Below are positions 58,110 to 64,000 of a stretch of DNA of 64,000 nt, piece by piece; position 1 is the stretch's first letter; each line of letters opens with the position of its first letter. Under the pieces are notes generated by a model that did not search any database, was not told where the DNA came from, and saw nothing but the letters and a program-made list of their open reading frames with translations. Origin of the DNA: Cerioporus squamosus (Eukaryota > Basidiomycota > Agaricomycetes > Polyporales > Polyporaceae); assembly GCA_022592435.1 (NCBI GenBank), contig JABYQS010000005.1, positions 372,001 through 436,000 on the forward strand. The letters are read 5' to 3'. The position numbers and the translations under genes are program-made.

Positions 58110-61072
58110 ATGCCTTCTCCCTCCAACACGAAGTTTGGATACCTCCCCGTACCCCTGCCGCCAAACGTAGACTACAAGAAGCAGTGTGTGGAGGTCCCTG
58201 GCACAAAGCGCCCAGGACAGACGGGTGCGTCACTTCGCGTCGCTGAGGCTCGTCGCGAACCAAACTGACAGAGTCAATGCTTACCAGCACATTACCGAGG
58301 ATGTGAGTACTCCATACAAGCTCGCAGCATGCTATGTATCGCGTGCTAGTGCAGTTCCGAAACGCTTGCTGACACCCCGCCCCGGCCCGTGTCTGACCTT
58401 CATTCACTTCAGCGGCGTTCCCGTACGTGACGCTCGAGTCCCCCAACGTCTTCACGAACCTGGTCGAAATCTACGACGAGGGCTTCCAACGAGCCAAGGG
58501 CGGGCCCTTCCTTGGAACGCGCCCCATCATCTCTACCAACCCTCTGAAGTACGCCGACTATCACGAGTGGCAGTCTTGGACGGAGGTCAACGCGCGTCGT
58601 CGCGCAATCGGGAGTGCGCTTCACAAGCTCTTCCAGAGTGGCAAGGTCGGCGGAGGTGACCTGCCCACTGTCGGAATTTGGAGCAAGAACTGCGCGAGTA
58701 CGTGTCGTGTCATGTCGTCCGTAGTTGTACTGACTGGACTGACCTGCGCCTTCTACAGACTGGCAAGTGATCGACCTCTCGCTCCAGGCGTATGGCAAGG
58801 TCGGCGTCAGTCTATACGATACTTTGGGGAAGGACGCGGCAGGTGCGTGGTCATAAATTGGGGTAAGGGAGCTAGATTCGATGTTAAGACGCGTTTCTAC
58901 AGAGTTCATGTGAGTGCAGATACCTCACGCTTTCCCCGTCCTGAGGGAGCGTGCTGACACCGCGTCCAGCATCAACCATTCCGAGCTCTCGATCATCTTC
59001 GCGACCCCCAGCCATATACCCGCTCTCTTGAAGCTCGCGCCAAAATGTCCCGTCATGAAGATCCTTGTCGCCATGGATCCCCTCGACAGCAAGGAGAAGT
59101 CTGTGCTGACTGCCTGGGGCCAGTCAGTTGGGGTGGAGATCAAGGAGCTGGCTGAGCGTGCGTATGATCCAAATGCAAACCCGGATGTCATTACTGACGC
59201 GTGAGCATAGTCGAGGAGTTCGGCCGTACGAACTTGATTGAAGTCCTCCCGGCCACTTCTGAGCAGATTGCGACTATCTGTTATACCTCGGTGAGTTGTG
59301 TCCCTTCGGGCCCGTTCATGCATGCATTGACCTTGGTCTTCTAGGGCACGACTGGTCTGCCGAAAGGAGTCGTGATCACTCACGGTGCGATGGCGCAGGC
59401 TGTGCATGGCTACCTGCACCAGTTCGAGTTGACCTCGGAGACGACGATGATGTCGTTCCTGCCGCTTGCGCACATCTACGAGGTGCGCCGCAGCACACCA
59501 TGACGCGTACGGTTCTGTTATTGACGTTCATACCCTCAACAGCGAGTCATGGAGCTCAACGCCGTTGCGGTGGGCGCACAGATCGGCTACACCACCGGCG
59601 ACCCCTTGACCCTCCTTGAGGATTTCGCGGTCCTCAAGCCCCACTTCGTACCACTTGTGCCGCGGGTGCTGAACAGGATCTACCAGTCGGCGATGGCGGC
59701 GGGCACCGCTCCCGGCGTCAAGGGTGCGCTGTTCCGCAAGGCCGTGGCGACCAAGCTGCACAATCTGCGTACTACGGGTGACTTCCACCATGCGCTCTGG
59801 GACCGTCTGGTGTTCCGCAAGGTACGTTCGCCACTCGACAACAATGGAGACCCAGTCTGAGTCCTTGCTCGCTGTGCAGCTACATGCCGTCCTTGGTGGC
59901 AGGATGAAGTTGCTTACCACGGGTTCCGCACCCATCAGCGCCAGCGTCATGGACTTCCTCAAGATCGGTCTCCTGACTGAACTCGTTGAAGGTGTGTGTC
60001 AGGGACTACAGTCGTATAACTAGCAGCTACTGACTATTTTTCAGGGTAACCACATACTTGCTGCGAGGCTGGTCCTAACGCTAACGTGGGTCTCGCACAG
60101 TTATGGAATGACGGAGAATTGCGGTAGCTTCGTCCGGACTTGGTCATACGATCCGACCTCCAGCGGGACTGTCGGCTCCCCGCTGCCGAACTGCGAGCTC
60201 AAGCTCATTGACGTCCCGTCCATGGGTTACTCCGCGGAAGACAAACCCTACCCTCGTGGAGAGATCTGCATGCGTGGTGCTCAGCGTTTCACGTGCTACT
60301 ACAAAGGTGCGTGAAGCAATCAGTACCGCATGCCGATACTGACTCTACGCACCTAGACCCAAAGAAGACCGCGGAGACCATCGACGAGGAGGGCTGGCTG
60401 CACACGGGCGACGTCGGTCTGCTGGATGACTGCCTACGGCTCAAGATCATCGACCGGGTGAAGAACATCATGAAACTTGCGCAGGGCGAGTACGTCGCGC
60501 TCGAGAACGTCGAGAACGTCTACAGCGGCAGCCCGCTCGTCGCGCAGCTCTACGTGCACGGCGACTCGCTGCAGTCGTACCTCATCGCGGTCGCGGTCCC
60601 CGACCCGGTGCAGTTCGCGGCGCTCGTCTCCCGCGTGAAGGGGAAGCCCGTTGCCCCCGAGAACGTCGCCGCTCTCACGGAGGCCACACAGGACCCGCAG
60701 ATCGTCGCTGCCTTCCTCGCCGAGCTCCAGAAGCCGGCACGCGCGGCCAAGCTCAAGGGGTACGTGTCTTCCCGCTTGCGTGCAGGCTACCGAGCGGCTC
60801 ACATGCTACCGTGTCCATCCTCGCAGCTTCGAGACGATCAAGAGGATTCACTTGACCACTACGCCTTTGACGACCGAAAACGGCTGCCTGACGCCAACGC
60901 TGAAGATCAAGAGGTACGTGAGGGCTCGCTATCGTGCCTCTGTGCCCCTTCCTGACACTGGTGTTGACCTTGCTCTTGAATCTGCAGGAAGGAGACGTAC
61001 ACGTTCTTCAAGGAGCCTCTCGACGCGCTCTACGCCCTCGGCGAGCCTGCCGGTTCCGTCACGAAGCTTTAG
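58110..61072 (+). CDS. Long-chain acyl-CoA synthetase with microexons
   Basis: Activates long-chain fatty acids to acyl-CoA using ATP for lipid synthesis or beta-oxidation. Adenylate-forming motifs: [20 protein letters not shown], the loop before it, [57 protein letters not shown] and [20 protein letters not shown] (fatty-acyl CoA synthetase signature region). N-terminal [18 protein letters not shown] and [19 protein letters not shown] fit fungal Faa-type enzymes. It ends GSVTKL, a PTS1-like tail of uncertain value. The conserved protein can be assembled exactly only with exons of 15 nt (58288-58302), 7 nt (58903-58909) and 1 nt (60045), each between well-formed introns. Convergent with the MFS gene. 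Confidence 0.93.
58288..58302 (+). other. 15-nt microexon of the acyl-CoA synthetase
   Basis: Flanked by ttaccag and gtgagt. Supplies the HYRG of PGQTAHYRGSAFPYV, the conserved motif of the family; no other splice choice gives it. Confidence 0.8.
58903..58909 (+). other. 7-nt microexon of the acyl-CoA synthetase
   Basis: AGTTCAT between ttctacag and gtgagt joins KDAA to IINHSE as KDAAEFIINHSE, matching the family sequence at that position. Confidence 0.8.
59992..60100 (+). other. Two adjacent introns flanking a candidate one-nucleotide exon (G at 60045)
   Basis: Intron A is 59992-60044 (53 nt, donor gtgtgt, branch-like CTGAC, acceptor tttttcag); intron B is 60046-60100 (55 nt, donor gtaacc, branch-like CTAAC, acceptor cgcacag). 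Removing both and keeping the G gives EGYGMTEN exactly. Treating the 109 nt as one intron needs a donor four bases later (gtgtca) and adds a Val (EGVYGMTEN). Confidence 0.6.
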
Positions 61073-61407
61073 ATAGCTGCTTCGACGTGCTGTCCATCTA
61101 TGATAGATTTATACCATCCCTTGGATCACGCATACTGGCCGCACGCTTGGCGCGTAAGCCCGAGCCGGATGTTGTATTCTACAGACAATGCTAATGCCGG
61201 CTCACGGAGGAGCTCTTCTACAACTTGGTATACATGCAAGTGATCGCGAGCAGAACGCATGAGAAGTGTCAGAGAGCAAGGAGAACGAGAAACACACGCA
61301 CAACATCCGAGAGTACACCTATCTATCTATGTAACAACAGCACCGGCCCAATAATCCACGCATCCAGCTTGGAACTTTGCAGCACGGCGAAGACTGAAAA
61401 CAACCTT
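61073..61407. other. Convergent 3' region, acyl-CoA synthetase / MFS transporter
   Basis: 3' ends of both genes; no gene seen. Confidence 0.5.
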
Positions 61408-63557
61408 TCATCGGAGCGCGGGCCGTTTGCCTTCGGCGATGCGGCGAGAAAGGGTCGTGCCGAGGAAGCAGATTATGGTCATGACGATCACCCAGAGGTA
61501 TCGGAGCAGGATGAACTCGTAGCCGATCGAGAACGCCAGGAGGGAGCTCGCGAACGCTGGGCTGAAGGAGCGGGAGAGACACTGTCGAGCGGAGAACAAC
61601 GTCTCAACGTTTCGACCCATGAACTCAGAAAGATAAGCACTCACCATCGCGAACTGACACAGGCCGTTGGTGACGCCGAGTGAGGCAGCGTCGGGGGCGG
61701 CGTCCTTCACGAGGATCATACTTGTCCTGATGAAATGCACCACGCGTGAGTGAACCTTGAGACAACAACACCAGGAACTCGAAGGAGGGCCACAGACTAC
61801 TAGTACTCACGAGAACGCCAGGGCGGCACACCGCGACAAGAGCATGATGAACCCGATGCCCATCCACACGACCGCGTGCGTCGCGGGCGCGAGCTCGCCG
61901 GTGGCGGCATCGACGGCGCCCATGCGCGCGAGGATGTTGAGCCCGGGGAGGAGCACGAAGCAGAAGGGCCACAGGCCCATGCAGGCGTTGTACATGCGCG
62001 CGTGGTCGAAGCGCCGCAGGAGGAAGGGCATGCAGCACAGCTGGAGGAAGATGGAGATGCAGCCGGATATCGAGAGCGCGTAGCCGATTTGGGTGGCCTG
62101 GGAAGCGAGTGCGGGGAGAGGGGGGATGGTGAGATGAGTGGAAGGAAGGAGAAGGCTGGTGCGGGAGGGACGTACGTCGAACGCGAGGCCTCCTTGGGAG
62201 AGGGGTGTGTAGCAGAAGAGGACTGTGAGACGTATGGTTATTTCCGTGTTCAGCGGTGAGAAGCGCTTGAACTCACCGAATATGACATCGAACGCGGTCG
62301 TGCTGCAGTTGGGTGGTTAACCACCATATTGGTAGCGAGGGTGACGAGGAACACTCACATAAAGGACAAGCCAGCTCCGCTGATGCACAGCGCCCGCAGT
62401 ACGGGAAGGGACAGCAGATACCTAATGCTGGCTGGCTTCGCCTGCTTCTCGAAATCGCCACCGCGGCGCTCGGACATTTCGATGCTTTCCTTCTGTTTCC
62501 ACCGTTTGCTGGGGAGAGTCTTTCCAGAGCGTATCAGAGCATGCATTGAGAGACAGACAGACATGCGCACCTCCGTAAGATAGATGAACCCGTAGATACA
62601 TCCTGCCCATGCTATACTCGTAGCTGCAATGCAAGGGAGAAGGTACGGGTATCGTCGGAAGAGCTCGGTGTCGAACAGGGAGAACTTCGTAGCTGGGTTC
62701 GACAAGAGACCACCCATGAGGGGGCTTCACAGCCACGGATGAGTGTTTTGTGCAGGCGAGTATCCGTCGGAAGCTGCGTACCCTATGACACTACCCAATG
62801 GCCAGCATAAACCGTACAAGGGGAATGCAGTCGCTTGGTTGGTCGAGTCGGTGATCTCCCCAAGCACAGAGTGGATGACCGCAACATTGCCCGAGAACAG
62901 ACCGCCTGAGACGGGTGTCAGACGCTTTGGGGGACGGTCAGCAAAGGAGGCACATACCTAGCGACCTGGCGAACAGCACTCCACTGAGTGTTGTTGACAC
63001 TCCCATGCATAGTGTAGCAAGCCCGATGCCGAAGATCCCAAGGAGGACGATGGGTCTCCGGCCAATAACATCTGAATAGGGCGGCAGTAGTATGTTCAGT
63101 CAACAGTGCGATACACCAGAAGCGACAATCAACATACCAGACAGCTTCGCCCATTGGTATATGGATATAACCTGAGCTACCGCGAAGCTGCTCTCCTGCG
63201 ACGATGGGCCGAATATTAAGCGTCAAACCTAGACACCTTCCCAGTTGGGCGTCGAGCGACGTCGCTTACCACCAGGCCACTGTAAAAGCCAATCTTGGAG
63301 CGATCCTCGGTGAGATGGAGGTGCTCCATCATCTCGTTTACATAGGGGAAGATCTGGGTGAAGACGATGGGGTCGACGAGCCTGACGGTGCACAAGGTCG
63401 CGAGCTCGGCGATGGGAAGCGGCGTCGGCTTGTCGGACTTGGACGACTTTTGGTTCTCCAGGGCGCTGTCGTCGCCGAGGGACTCGTAGTCGTCGAAGAG
63501 GCGGCGTGCCTCCTCGTTCGACGGGTCGCGGCTGGAGGAAGGGTGGCAGTCTGCCAT
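61408..63557 (-). CDS. Major facilitator superfamily transporter (DHA1-like, fungal)
   Basis: Membrane carrier with about 12 helices over about nine exons. After an acidic cytosolic N-terminus (FDDYESLGDDS) come TM1 and loop (LCTVRLVDPIVFTQIFPYVN), YSGLVESSFAVAQVISIYQW and the MFS signature in loop 2-3 (AKLSDVIGRRPIVLLGIFG). Later features are SVIGPLMGGLLSNP (motif C-like, antiporter subset), the central loop SERRGGDFEKQAKPAS, CMGLWPFCFVLLPGLNILAR and TSMILVKDAAPDAASLGVTN. It ends AEGKRPALR. This is a large basidiomycete MFS group with drug/zinc-facilitator-like relatives; the substrate is unknown. Start at 63555-63557 (MADCHPSSS). Confidence 0.9.
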
Positions 63558-64000
63558 GGCGCCTGGTCGAGTCTGGGGGGAACAACGACAAGAGACTCAG
63601 AGAGGGCACCGCTGGAGAACGGAGGGCGAGGCATTTTGAGGGAGCTGCTACGGGGCCTGTGACTTCTGAGCTTCCTGATTCACAGGGAGAGATTGACAAA
63701 TCATTTACGTCGTATGTATGGCGGCGCTCGTCAACCGCTCTCCCGGCACACCAGTGAGTCGTGACCTCGATCCCGCCTTCGGCTGCACCTCCGGCCAGGA
63801 ACCAGCCCAGATTAGCCACCGTGCGCGGGTGTGGTGGGGTCGGCCACTGGCCAGTGCGCGTGCTGCCAGTGCGTGTCCCCGCTGAACCTCGCGTCTTGCA
63901 GATCATCGCGTCGGGCAGGGCAAGTTTAGCACAGCAGACTTCTGACTTCGCGGCTGGAGTCTGGGCGTGCGCGTGAGTACAAGCCGTGCAGGCGCCCGCG
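63558..64000. other. Upstream region of the MFS transporter
   Basis: Promoter of the MFS gene up to the window edge. I see no coding sequence that can be supported. Confidence 0.45.

Noticed and set aside
1..64000. CRISPR arrays, bacterial operons, prophage or insertion sequences
   Set aside because: The window is eukaryotic, genes are intron-rich and no regularly spaced repeats or transposase sequences were seen.

Overview
The window looks like nuclear DNA of a filamentous basidiomycete, most likely a wood-decaying member of the Agaricomycetes (Polyporales-like). The evidence is GC-rich coding sequence broken by many introns of about 45-70 nt, fungal housekeeping genes, an exo-beta-1,3-galactanase (GH43 plus CBM35) of the type known from Phanerochaete, and two tandem hydroxyquinol-type intradiol dioxygenases as expected in fungi that use lignin-derived aromatics. 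The lineage call is inference; no rRNA or tRNA was found to confirm it.

Layout: a Ge-1/EDC4 mRNA-decapping scaffold (minus, 0.3-5.0 kb); two tandem intradiol dioxygenases (minus, 5.8-9.6 kb); an Sft2-type Golgi traffic protein (plus, 10.4-11.3 kb); glyoxalase II (minus, 11.7-13.0 kb); a single-pass membrane protein with a broken frame (plus, 13.5-14.3 kb); a PIWI-class Argonaute with a one-base frame break beside its first catalytic Asp (minus, 14.9-18.8 kb), divergent from the SRP receptor alpha subunit (plus, 19.2-22.2 kb); a 3 kb stretch with at most a decayed gene; a proline/serine-rich orphan (minus, 25.2-26.0 kb); mitochondrial ribosomal protein mL49/Img2 (plus, 26.6-27.4 kb); a 2.4 kb gene-free stretch; GH43-CBM35 (minus, 29.8-32.0 kb); the vitamin B6 synthase PDX1/SNZ (plus, 33.2-35.0 kb); an RS/proline-rich protein (minus, 36.0-38.2 kb) divergent from a cyclin-L-like gene (plus, 38.4-39.5 kb); Ypt1/Rab1 (minus, 39.9-41.1 kb); a membrane-anchored aspartic protease (plus, 41.7-43.5 kb); a zinc-ribbon protein (minus, 44.2-44.9 kb); a 2.9 kb gene-free stretch; a Zn2Cys6 transcription factor (minus, 47.8-50.7 kb); Nop16 (minus, 51.5-52.6 kb) divergent from QCR10 (plus, 52.9-53.4 kb); a HAD-like protein (minus, 53.6-55.2 kb); a penta-EF-hand protein (plus, 56.1-57.4 kb); a long-chain acyl-CoA synthetase (plus, 58.1-61.1 kb); and an MFS transporter (minus, 61.4-63.6 kb).

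The genes do not form one pathway or a biosynthetic cluster. Functional links are local: the two dioxygenases are a recent tandem pair, and secretion/traffic genes (SRP receptor, Sft2, Ypt1) are scattered through the window. The most unusual signals concern RNA splicing. The acyl-CoA synthetase is best explained by exons of 15 nt, 7 nt and a single nucleotide. Sft2 has 21-nt and 13-nt exons. Three genes use GC-AG introns, one of which is present in only one of the two tandem dioxygenases. Frame breaks in Argonaute, Nop16 and the membrane protein, and apparent ones in two gene remnants, all have the same sign (one base missing). This points to assembly errors or a deletion bias and should be settled before any gene is called dead.
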